Program-made: the position numbers and the translations under genes
In this document: positions 25,190 through 32,975 of the stretch, one piece after another
Layout: the number at the start of each line of letters is the position of its first letter
Numbering within the stretch: the first letter of the stretch is position 1
The notes under the pieces: model-generated
Databases searched by the model: none
What the model was told of the DNA's origin: nothing
What the model saw: only the letters and a program-made list of their open reading frames with translations
Assembly (NCBI GenBank): GCA_948330435.1
Contig: CAOJBY010000001.1
Span: 195,419-259,418, forward strand
Source: an uncultured Lachnoclostridium sp.
GTDB taxonomy: Bacteria; Bacillota; Clostridia; Lachnospirales; Lachnospiraceae
Length of the DNA stretch: 64,000 nucleotides
Direction: 5' to 3'

Positions 25190-26179
25190 ATGTCGGATTT
25201 TAAGGATATTCTGGGACATGAAGAGATTATCAGCCATTTACAAAATGCCATTCATCTGAAAAAGATCTCCCATGCCTATATTCTGGATGGAGAAGAGGGG
25301 ACGGGAAAGAACCTTTTAGCGGCGGCTTTTGCACAGACCCTTCAATGCGAAAATGGAGAGACATCCCCCTGTGGCACCTGCCGTTCCTGTAAGCAGGCTA
25401 TAAGCGGCAATCAACCAGATATTATCTATGTAGAGCATCGGAATGCGGGATCAATCGGAGTGGAGGACATTCGAGAGCAGCTTTGTGGTGACATTCAGAT
25501 TCGCCCCTATAGGAGCCCGTATAAAATTTATATCATAGATGAAGCAGAGAAGATGACCATTCAAGCCCAGAATGCTCTTTTAAAGACCATAGAAGAACCG
25601 CCTTCTTATGGGGTGATATTTCTTCTAACTACCAATTCAGAGGCATTTTTACCGACTATTCTCTCCCGGTGCGTAACTTTGAAGCTGCGACCAGTAAAAG
25701 ACAATCTTATTCGAAAGTATCTGATGGAAGAACTTCGGATTCCGGACTATCAGGCGGATCTCTGTACGGCGTTTGCCCGGGGAAATGTGGGAAAGGCCAG
25801 AAAGCTGGCGACCTCGGAACATTTTGGAGAACTTAAGGATCATGCTGTTCATCTGGTGCGCCATATGAATGATATGGAACTTTGGGAGATTACTGAAGCC
25901 ATCCGCAAGGTGGCTGATTATAAGGCAGATATTAATGATTACCTGGATTTGCTAGTGTTCTGGTACCGGGATGTTCTGCTGTTTAAGGCAACAAGGCAAG
26001 TGGATGGCCTTGTATTTTCAGAAGAAATCAATTATATTAGTTTTCAGGCCTCCAGAATATCCTATGAGGGCCTGGGACAGATTATAGAAGCATTGGAAAA
26101 AGCAAAGGTGCGCCTGAAAGCCAATGTGAATTTTGAGTTGGTTATGGAACTTCTTTTGCTGACCATAAAGGAGAACTAA
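25190..26179 (+). CDS. holB: DNA polymerase III delta-prime subunit
   Basis: The 329-aa clamp-loader AAA+ protein has EGTGKNLLAAAFAQT as P-loop, the four-Cys zinc finger (Cys in LQCENG, then CGTCRSC), DEAEKMTIQAQNALLKTIEEP (Walker B and the family signature) and sensor 1 in TNSEAFLPTILSRC with the SRC motif. It loads the beta clamp with DnaX and HolA. SD GAGGGGGG precedes ATG 25190. ricT begins one base after the stop, as in Bacillus (holB-ricT). Confidence 0.95.
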   Translation: MSDFKDILGHEEIISHLQNAIHLKKISHAYILDGEEGTGKNLLAAAFAQTLQCENGETSPCGTCRSCKQAISGNQPDIIYVEHRNAGSIGVEDIREQLCGDIQIRPYRSPYKIYIIDEAEKMTIQAQNALLKTIEEPPSYGVIFLLTTNSEAFLPTILSRCVTLKLRPVKDNLIRKYLMEELRIPDYQADLCTAFARGNVGKARKLATSEHFGELKDHAVHLVRHMNDMELWEITEAIRKVADYKADINDYLDLLVFWYRDVLLFKATRQVDGLVFSEEINYISFQASRISYEGLGQIIEALEKAKVRLKANVNFELVMELLLLTIKEN

Positions 26180-26180
26180 G

Positions 26181-27092
26181 ATGGAAAAGGTAATTGGAGT
26201 CAGATTTCGGAATGCGGGAAAGGTGTATTACTTTTCGCCCGGAAAGCTGAATATCCCAAAGGGAAAGCACGTCATTGTAGAGACGGCCAGAGGGGTAGAA
26301 TATGGATACGTTGTGGTGGGAACTAAGGAGGTAGAGGGAAGCAAGGTTGTTCAGCCTCTAAAGCCGGTTCTGCGGATCGCAACAGCAGAGGATGATGCGA
26401 AAGAGGCTTCCAACCGTCAGAAAGAAAAGGAAGCATTCCAGATTTGCCTGGAAAAGATTCGGAAACATAAGCTGGAGATGAAGCTGATTCAGGCAGAGTA
26501 CACCTTTGATAACAATAAGGTTTTGTTTTACTTTACGGCGGATGGACGAATTGATTTTCGGGAATTGGTAAAGGATCTGGCAGCCGTATTTAAGACCAGG
26601 ATAGAACTTCGGCAAATCGGAGTCCGTGATGAGACGAAGATTGTAGGGGGAATTGGTATCTGCGGAAGAAGCCTTTGCTGCCATACACATTTATCGGAAT
26701 TTATACCAGTATCCATTAAAATGGCAAAGGAGCAGAATCTGTCCCTGAACCCTACGAAGATTTCTGGTGTCTGTGGCAGACTTATGTGCTGTCTGAAGCA
26801 TGAGCAGGAGACTTATGAGGAATTAAACAGTCGTCTGCCGGGCCTGGGGGACTATGTAACCACCAATGATGGATTAAAAGGAGAAGTGCAGAGTGTCAAT
26901 GTCCTGCGTCAAAAGGTAAAGGTTATTGTAACTCTGGATGGGGACGAGAAAGAGATTCGTGAGTATAAGGTAGATGAGTTGAAGTTTCGCCCCAGGCACA
27001 GAAAAGAAAAGAATGATGTTGCTGATAAGGAGCTTAAGAAGCTGGAAGCACTGGAACGCCAGGAAGGAAAGTCCAAGTTAGATGACAATTAA
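26181..27092 (+). CDS. ricT: RicT (YaaT), PSP1-domain protein
   Basis: The 303-aa PSP1 C-terminal-domain protein has the characteristic cysteine motifs GICGRSLCCHTHL and GVCGRLMCCLKHE. In Bacillus RicT forms a complex with RicA (YmcA) and RicF (YlbF) that binds [4Fe-4S] clusters and promotes RNase Y-dependent mRNA maturation and Spo0A phosphorelay activity. Its partners are not in this window. The last ~30 residues are Lys/Glu-rich. The next gene starts inside its end (ATG 27082 before stop 27090-27092), indicating translational coupling. Confidence 0.94.
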   Translation: MEKVIGVRFRNAGKVYYFSPGKLNIPKGKHVIVETARGVEYGYVVVGTKEVEGSKVVQPLKPVLRIATAEDDAKEASNRQKEKEAFQICLEKIRKHKLEMKLIQAEYTFDNNKVLFYFTADGRIDFRELVKDLAAVFKTRIELRQIGVRDETKIVGGIGICGRSLCCHTHLSEFIPVSIKMAKEQNLSLNPTKISGVCGRLMCCLKHEQETYEELNSRLPGLGDYVTTNDGLKGEVQSVNVLRQKVKVIVTLDGDEKEIREYKVDELKFRPRHRKEKNDVADKELKKLEALERQEGKSKLDDN

Positions 27093-27819
27093 GTTAAAAG
27101 AAGGGGAACGACTGGATGAACTTCAAAGAAATGGTTATTGGATCATTCAGAATTCCAGGAAGTTTTGTTTTGGCATGGATGCAGTCCTGTTGTCTGGTTT
27201 TGCCAGAGTAAGGCCAGGAGAATGTGTGTTGGATCTGGGGACAGGTACTGGTATTATTCCCATTTTGCTGAGAGGAAAGACAGAGGGCCGTGACTTTATC
27301 GGACTAGAGATTCAGGAGGAAAGTGCCGACATGGCACGGCGTAGCGTGGCATACAATCAGTTGGAGAGTTCCATCTCCATTGTGACAGGAGATATCAAAG
27401 AAGCGGCGGCTCTTTTTGGAGCTGCTTCTTTTGATGTAGTCACCAGTAATCCGCCTTATATGACAGGAAAGCACGGATTGGTGAATCCGGATTGGCCAAA
27501 GGCTATTGCCCGCCATGAGATTCTGTGTACCCTGGAGGATGTGGTAAGAGAAGCGGCAAAGGTACTTCGCCCGGGTGGGCGTTTTTATCTGATACATCGG
27601 CCTTTCCGGCTGGCAGAGATTATGACTGTTCTTATAAAGTATAAGCTGGAGCCCAAAAGGATGCGGCTGGTATATCCCTTTGTGGACAAGGAGCCTAATA
27701 TGGTTCTGCTTGAATGTCTTTTGGGGGGAAAATCACGAATTACTGTAGAAAAACCGCTGATTGTGTATAAGGAACAGGGGGTTTACACGGATGAGGTTTA
27801 TGATATTTATGGCTACTAG
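27082..27819 (+). CDS. TrmN6-like tRNA adenine-N6 methyltransferase (YabB)
   Basis: The 245-aa SAM-dependent methyltransferase has VLDLGTGTGIIPILL as SAM motif and SNPPYMTG as the (N/D)PPY catalytic motif of adenine-N6 methyltransferases, preceded by FCFGMDAVLLSGFA, typical of TrmN6. In Bacillus the orthologue YabB modifies A37 of tRNA-Val. It overlaps ricT by 11 bp and is overlapped by the next gene. The order holB-ricT-yabB matches Bacillus except that yabA is absent. Confidence 0.9.
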   Translation: MTIKLKEGERLDELQRNGYWIIQNSRKFCFGMDAVLLSGFARVRPGECVLDLGTGTGIIPILLRGKTEGRDFIGLEIQEESADMARRSVAYNQLESSISIVTGDIKEAAALFGAASFDVVTSNPPYMTGKHGLVNPDWPKAIARHEILCTLEDVVREAAKVLRPGGRFYLIHRPFRLAEIMTVLIKYKLEPKRMRLVYPFVDKEPNMVLLECLLGGKSRITVEKPLIVYKEQGVYTDEVYDIYGY

Positions 27820-29041
27820 GATAGGATGCCTTATGATTTCACTCATCTTTCTGGCGGGGTGCAGCCGACAGCCAGAAGTAGAGGTGCCGGTTGTAAAACA
27901 GGCGGAGACAACCGCTTCAGAACTAGGGGAGGGAATAGAAGAAGAACTTCCTGATGAGGAGTCTGAAATGATGGTAGAACCGGAGCCTAAAAAAGAAGAG
28001 CCTGAGCCGGAACCGCAGGCAGAAGCGCCGGTGGTAAAGGGAATCTATATTACCGGACCAATGGCCGGACATGAAAAAATGGCAGAACGGGAACAGCTGG
28101 CAGCAGATACAGAACTGAATGCCATGGTGATTGATATCAAGAATGATGAAGGGATTGTGACCTACCGGATGGAAGAACCTATGGTGGAGAAACTGGGAGC
28201 AGCCACGGCGTATATTCGGGATCTGCCGGAGCTTATTCGACGCTTAAAAGAGGAGCAGAATCTTTATCTAATTGCCCGGATCGTAGCCTTTAAGGATCCG
28301 CTTCTTGCAGCAGAACGTCCGGAGCTTTGCATTAGGAAAAAGGATGGCAGTATCTTTTTGGATAAAAATAATCTGGCATGGGTGAATCCCTATGAGAAAG
28401 AGGTATGGGACTATCTTGTAACCCTGGGAAAGGAAGCAGCCGGGGTTGGCTTTGATGAGATTCAGTTTGATTATATCCGCTTCCCTACAGAGATTCCTGA
28501 TGAGGCAGTGGATTATGGAGAGGAAGCTGTAGAGAAGTCAAAGACAGATGTGATTACGGAATTTACGGCATATGCCTATGAACAGCTCTCACCCCTGGGC
28601 GTACAGGTATCGGCGGATGTGTTCGGAACAGTGATTGACAATGAGAATGATGCGGCCCTTGTGGGACAGGATTATGGAGCTATGGCTATGCATCTGGATT
28701 ACATTTGCCCCATGATTTATCCCTCCCATTATCGGGATGGAGTGTATGGAATCGAGCATCCGGATCTTCAGCCTTATGAGACGATTATGGCGGCTCTTCA
28801 AGCTTCCGAAGAGATCCTGAATGGTATTCCGGAGGGGGAGCATCGGGCGGTTGTACGGCCCTGGCTTCAGGATTTTACGGCGACTTGGATTGCACATCAT
28901 CAAAGCTATGGTGGGGAACAGGTGAGACAGCAGATACAGGCAGTTTATGACAGCGGCTATAAAGAATGGCTGTTATGGAATGCCAAATGCTCTTATACGG
29001 CCGAGGGGCTTTTAAGTGAGGGACAAGAGGATGCAGGGTAA
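27791..29041 (+). CDS. Putative glycoside hydrolase lipoprotein (DUF4015)
   Basis: The ~416-aa protein has a lipoprotein signal with lipobox LAGC, a Glu/Pro-rich spacer (EPEPKKEEPEPEP) and a TIM-barrel-like DUF4015 domain: GIYITGPMAG, NAMVIDIKNDEG, LYLIARIVAFKDP, GFDEIQFDYIRFPTEIPD and SADVFGTVID. It should sit on the outer membrane face and act on a wall or extracellular glycan; activity is unproven for most of the family. Start ATG 27791 is favoured by GGGGG at 27777-27781; ATG 27809 is possible. It overlaps the methyltransferase gene by 29 bp. Confidence 0.85.
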   Translation: MRFMIFMATRIGCLMISLIFLAGCSRQPEVEVPVVKQAETTASELGEGIEEELPDEESEMMVEPEPKKEEPEPEPQAEAPVVKGIYITGPMAGHEKMAEREQLAADTELNAMVIDIKNDEGIVTYRMEEPMVEKLGAATAYIRDLPELIRRLKEEQNLYLIARIVAFKDPLLAAERPELCIRKKDGSIFLDKNNLAWVNPYEKEVWDYLVTLGKEAAGVGFDEIQFDYIRFPTEIPDEAVDYGEEAVEKSKTDVITEFTAYAYEQLSPLGVQVSADVFGTVIDNENDAALVGQDYGAMAMHLDYICPMIYPSHYRDGVYGIEHPDLQPYETIMAALQASEEILNGIPEGEHRAVVRPWLQDFTATWIAHHQSYGGEQVRQQIQAVYDSGYKEWLLWNAKCSYTAEGLLSEGQEDAG

Positions 29042-29882
29042 ATTATATTTATGTGCCACGCCCATTGGAAATCTGGAGGATATTACGTTCCGGGTGCTTC
29101 GTACTTTAAAAGAAGTGGATTTAATTGCAGCGGAGGATACGAGAAATAGCATTAAGCTGTTGAATCATTTTGAGATTCATACACCCATGACCAGTTACCA
29201 TGAGTACAATAAGTATGAAAAGGGCAGAGAGCTGGTTGACAAGCTTCGGCAGGGAAAGAATATTGCCCTGATTACGGATGCGGGGACTCCGGGCATTTCC
29301 GATCCGGGGGAGGAGCTGGTAAAAATGTGTGCAGAAGAGGGGATTGAAGTAACCTCACTTCCAGGAGCTTCGGCTTGCATTACAGCACTTACGCTCTCAG
29401 GGTTAAATACCAGACGCTTTGCTTTTGAAGCTTTTTTGCCAGCGGATAAGAAAGAACGTCAGGCGGTTCTTATGGAGCTTCCCAGGGAAACCAGGACCAT
29501 GATTATCTATGAGGCCCCCCATCGGCTAAAAAGGACTTTGGAGGAGCTCTATGAAGTGCTTGGCAATCGCAGGCTGACTGTCTGCCGGGAACTGACAAAA
29601 AAATATGAGACTGCCTTTCGGACGGATTTTCAACAGGCGATTCAATATTATGGGACGGAGGAGCCTAAAGGGGAATGTGTGCTGGTAATTGAAGGGAAGA
29701 AGGTAGAAGAGGTCTTAGAGGAAAAAAAGAGGGCGTGGCAGGAATTTTCTTTGGAGGAGCACATGGAGCTCTACGAGAAGCAGGGCATTTCTCACAAGGA
29801 GGCCATGCGGCTGGTAGCAAAGGATCGTGGTGTGTCCCGGCGGGATATCTATCAAGAGTTGTTGGAGAAAAATAAGAATTGA
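29031..29882 (+). CDS. rsmI: RsmI, 16S rRNA 2'-O-ribose C1402 methyltransferase
   Basis: The 283-aa tetrapyrrole-methylase-fold protein has LYLCATPIGNLEDITFRVLRTL at the N-terminus, AAEDTRNSIKLLNH, ITDAGTPGISDPG and LPGASACITAL, all RsmI signatures. It methylates C1402 of 16S rRNA. The start ATG 29031 overlaps the end of the glycoside hydrolase gene by 11 bp, with GAGGG upstream. It is the last gene of the holB operon before a hairpin. The Bacillus neighbour abrB follows, here on the opposite strand, as in Bacillus. Confidence 0.95.
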   Translation: MQGKLYLCATPIGNLEDITFRVLRTLKEVDLIAAEDTRNSIKLLNHFEIHTPMTSYHEYNKYEKGRELVDKLRQGKNIALITDAGTPGISDPGEELVKMCAEEGIEVTSLPGASACITALTLSGLNTRRFAFEAFLPADKKERQAVLMELPRETRTMIIYEAPHRLKRTLEELYEVLGNRRLTVCRELTKKYETAFRTDFQQAIQYYGTEEPKGECVLVIEGKKVEEVLEEKKRAWQEFSLEEHMELYEKQGISHKEAMRLVAKDRGVSRRDIYQELLEKNKN

Positions 29883-29884
29883 AA

Positions 29885-29914
29885 AAGGGGCTGTCCTATT
29901 TCCGACAGCCCCTT
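29885..29914. terminator. Terminator between convergent rsmI and abrB
   Basis: AAGGGGCTGTC (29885-29895) pairs perfectly with GACAGCCCCTT (29904-29914). The T-run lies on the minus side, so it best serves abrB, though the 11-bp stem can also stop rsmI transcripts. Confidence 0.75.
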
Positions 29915-29967
29915 ACTATGTAGAAATTACTTGTCCAATAAAAATTAAATTTGTTAATTACGAATAT

Positions 29968-30222
29968 TTAAATTAATTCAGCGAGTTTAGCAAGATCTTC
30001 GATGGTCTTCTTCGAAACCATCTTGCCGTGGTATTCAATTAAATCTTCTCTCTCCCCTGTGAAAATATCCGTTGGTGCATACTTCTTTAAAATGATTTTG
30101 TCGTCTTCAACATAAATTTCGAGAGAATCACGTTCTTCAATGTTAAATACCTTTCGTAACTCCATTGGAAGCGTGATACGTCCCAGTTCGTCTAGTCTTC
30201 TGACTACACCGGTGTTCTTCAT
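29968..30222 (-). CDS. abrB: AbrB/SpoVT-family transcriptional regulator
   Basis: The 84-aa protein has the swapped-hairpin DNA-binding domain: GVVRRLDELGRITLPMEL, VFNIEERDSLEIYVEDDKII. The C-terminal ~30 residues form a short helical dimerisation segment. The start at 30222 has a strong SD (GAAGGAGGAG); longer in-frame versions have none. AbrB is a transition-state regulator in Bacillus, and linkage to rsmI supports orthology. It is divergent from spmA. Confidence 0.88.
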   Translation of the reverse strand: MKNTGVVRRLDELGRITLPMELRKVFNIEERDSLEIYVEDDKIILKKYAPTDIFTGEREDLIEYHGKMVSKKTIEDLAKLAELI

Positions 30223-30455
30223 TGTGTCTCCTCCTTCTGCGATAGTAGCACGTTCTTGTTTGTAAGTATAACAAAAAGTTTGCAAGATTCCAATAGAAAT
30301 TTTAACAAATTTCGAGGAAAAATGCGAATTTTCCATGTGGAGAAATTTGCTAAGATGTGCAAAAAATGGGGAAAATTGAGAAAAATATGTGCGACAAACA
30401 TGAGACGGGACACAAGACCATATATTGATTGTAAAAGAGAAAAGAATGGTACGAA

Positions 30456-31121
30456 ATGTTAAATTGTTTATGGGGGCTCATGCTCCTTGTTGGTGTAACC
30501 TATGGAGCCTTTCAGGGACGTCTTCCGGAGCTTACTACGGCGGCATTGGATTCTGCAAAGGATGCAGTGAGCCTGTGCATCACGATGACCGGTGTGATGT
30601 CTCTGTGGGTGGGACTGATGGAGATTGCTCAGAAGAGTGGAATGATACGCCAGGCAGCAGGAAAGCTGCAGCCCTTTATCAGCTTCATGTTTCCGGGGAT
30701 TCCAAAAGGGCATAAGGCGAGAGAGTACATAACTACCAATGTGATTGCCAATATCTTCGGCCTGGGCTGGGCGGCGACGCCTGCGGGATTAAAAGCTATG
30801 GAAGCATTGGAGGAACTGGAGGAAGAACGACGAAAAGAGGGAGTACGTGCAGGCAGCAAAGGCATCCGGCTTCCGGTACCAAAAGGAACGGCGAGCAATG
30901 AGATGTGTACGTTTCTCATTATAAATATCTCATCGCTGCAATTGATTCCGGTGAATATCATTGCCTACCGGAGCCAATATGGAAGTGTGAATCCGGCGGC
31001 GATCGTGGGTCCGGCGATCGTGGCGACGTTTGTGAGTACGGCGGTGGCGGTTGTTTATTGCAAGATTATGGACGGAAAGAAATCTAAAAGAAAGATTTCA
31101 TCCCCTCATTCTTCAGCATAG
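30456..31121 (+). CDS. spmA: SpmA spore maturation protein A with an altered C-terminus
   Basis: The 221-aa nucleoside-recognition-domain membrane protein carries VMSLWVGLMEIAQKSGMI, ITTNVIANIFGLGWAATPAGLKAM and GTASNEMCTFLIINISSLQLIP, all SpmA landmarks. SpmA and SpmB act together in spore core dehydration. The tail after CKIMDGKKS is encoded by the complement of the end of the convergent PucR gene, overlapping it by 38 bp, so the native C-terminus was probably replaced at an insertion junction. The partner gene spmB is 13.3 kb away. The SD is weak. The membrane core looks intact, so function may be kept. Confidence 0.9.
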   Translation: MLNCLWGLMLLVGVTYGAFQGRLPELTTAALDSAKDAVSLCITMTGVMSLWVGLMEIAQKSGMIRQAAGKLQPFISFMFPGIPKGHKAREYITTNVIANIFGLGWAATPAGLKAMEALEELEEERRKEGVRAGSKGIRLPVPKGTASNEMCTFLIINISSLQLIPVNIIAYRSQYGSVNPAAIVGPAIVATFVSTAVAVVYCKIMDGKKSKRKISSPHSSA

Positions 31122-32610
31122 CCAGGCATAGACGGTAAGTGAGCCGGGTTTCCGGACTGTGCAGATCGTCGTCCAACAGGCGTATCAGCTTGTCCAGACG
31201 TTTCATAAGGCTGGTACGGTGAATGAACAGAGCTTCTGCGGTTTTGGTGATGCTCATCTCGTTTTGAAGATAGACATCTAAGGTTTTTATGTACTCGGTT
31301 CCTTTCTTTTGGTCGTGCTCCAGCAAATACAAGAGGTTTCCGGGGATTAGAGATGTAGCAGACATTTCCAGGGTGCAGGTGTGAAGCAGATAATCCAGAG
31401 TGTGCTCCCGAAAAAAGAATAGATTTTGTGTATAAGGTGGTTGGGAGTAGTGTTCCGTCATATAGTGTGCCTGCAGTAAGTAGTCGTTGATATGCTTCAG
31501 TTTACGAAAGCGGTTGCTTAAGCCGGCATAGTAATCCATGCGCCCAATAAATGTGTCGAAGGTATCCAGGATTGTCTCCTCATTTTCCTGCAGACGGATG
31601 AACCCGATAATTTCTTTGTGGAATACGGATGCATAAAGATTCTGTGCTATTAAGGTGGTTAAGGTTCTGTACATGTAATCTCTGGGGAGAGCGTTTTTTC
31701 CCTTTTTTTCTTTGAGCTTGAAAAGGATCCAAGATTCATTTGGATTCAGGCGAAACAGAGCTTTCTCATCCTTTGTCAGACTTTCCTGGCGTAGAAGCTT
31801 TTGGAGGGCTGTTTCCTCAGAAGATTGTATCTGGCTGTTATTACGCAGGTATTTGAAAAATGCTGTCTGAAAATAGGAAAAAAAGTGATCGGCCAAGGGA
31901 AAATCGCTTTCCCGAAAGGGACGGAAAATGGTTCCGATGCTGATACAACCTACGAAATGTCCCATTGGATACAAATTGTTGCAGTAATACTGTCTATCCG
32001 GCAGATCAATGGATGACAAATAGGGCGTTGTCAAAGCTCTTTCCAGAGTGCATACTTGTTTGACAAGCTCTAAATGGTTTAAGTCCATATCGTGGGGATA
32101 ATCGTCAATATGGTAATGAATTTTACCGTGGCTGTCCGGTTGAAATTTCACATTAAAAAGCGACTGAAGTGTATTTCCTACTACATTTATAGGATTCTCT
32201 AACATATCAGTGCCAAGAAGCAAAAGGCGTTGAATATCAAAATCAGTTTCCTTTTCCAATTCATCCCGCAGCCTTTCATCCCAGTCATCAAAGTGATCAT
32301 AGAGCTGATTGACCTGATTTAAAATAGTAATGGGGCTGATCTCCGTTGGAATCCAGAGCATTTGAATGCCGCTGGTAAACCAGGCGGAGGGGATTCGTTC
32401 ACCCACACATATGATACCTATGCCTGGAACAGAAGCAGGGGCGGGCAGATCCTTTACCCGCATGACATAAAGACATCCTTCCGTGAGTGTCATGCCTTTC
32501 TCGTAAAATATAGGGCGGCGGAAAATAAGCTTGTGCGTTTCGATGCTATAAGACTTAAGAGTTGCATTTTCAGGCAGATAGGTTCGGATAATTTCCAAAT
32601 TTAATTTCAT
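31084..32610 (-). CDS. PucR/CdaR-type transcriptional regulator
   Basis: The 508-aa protein has an N-terminal PucR-like sensor half and a C-terminal PucR helix-turn-helix: TLDVYLQNEMSITKTAEALFIHRTSLMKRLDKL, at about 440-475. Regulators of this type control purine, sugar-acid or aromatic catabolism in response to a metabolite. It is divergent from the 32976-36259 operon with a 365-bp gap, so it most likely controls that operon. There is no membrane segment. Its stop lies inside the spmA reading frame. Confidence 0.85.
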   Translation of the reverse strand: MKLNLEIIRTYLPENATLKSYSIETHKLIFRRPIFYEKGMTLTEGCLYVMRVKDLPAPASVPGIGIICVGERIPSAWFTSGIQMLWIPTEISPITILNQVNQLYDHFDDWDERLRDELEKETDFDIQRLLLLGTDMLENPINVVGNTLQSLFNVKFQPDSHGKIHYHIDDYPHDMDLNHLELVKQVCTLERALTTPYLSSIDLPDRQYYCNNLYPMGHFVGCISIGTIFRPFRESDFPLADHFFSYFQTAFFKYLRNNSQIQSSEETALQKLLRQESLTKDEKALFRLNPNESWILFKLKEKKGKNALPRDYMYRTLTTLIAQNLYASVFHKEIIGFIRLQENEETILDTFDTFIGRMDYYAGLSNRFRKLKHINDYLLQAHYMTEHYSQPPYTQNLFFFREHTLDYLLHTCTLEMSATSLIPGNLLYLLEHDQKKGTEYIKTLDVYLQNEMSITKTAEALFIHRTSLMKRLDKLIRLLDDDLHSPETRLTYRLCLAMLKNEGMKSFF

Positions 32611-32975
32611 GGGAACCCTCCATTAGGGAAAAAGCTGTACATCATTTTGCAGTACAATCAAAAATAGTTTCTTATGTTTGTCCACGCTTATTTTCTTAAA
32701 TTATAATACTTTTTTTCCACAAAATCTATATTTCCTCAAAAAGCCTACGATTTGATGACTTAAGAAGCCCTGTCGGTATCTGTTTTGTGCCCTTGATTTT
32801 GCATCCGGCACTGTCAGGGGGTGAAATTTGATGAATATGGGCATAAAAATGTTCTAGCGTTATCTCCAACTTTCATCTTTGTGCAGTCTGTTCATAATAA
32901 CTGGAAAAATATATAATATTTTATAAGTTATAGACAATGTGCAACAATGAGTAAATCAAAGAAAGGAGCTAAGTT
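32611..32975. other. Divergent regulatory region between the PucR regulator and the GcvT/SDR operon
   Basis: 365 bp without a gene. TATAAT at 32912-32917 is a likely -10 for the operon but no good -35 is seen. CCCTG (32768-32772) and CAGGG (32815-32819) can close an imperfect stem, and TGTAC...GTACA at about 32636-32656 is a possible operator. An SD-like GGGGGTG followed by a 7-codon frame near 32832 is too short to call. Confidence 0.4.

Noticed and set aside
32837..32863. Tiny frame of about 7 codons with an SD-like GGGGGTG
   Set aside because: Too short to separate from chance; noted only as part of the intergenic region.
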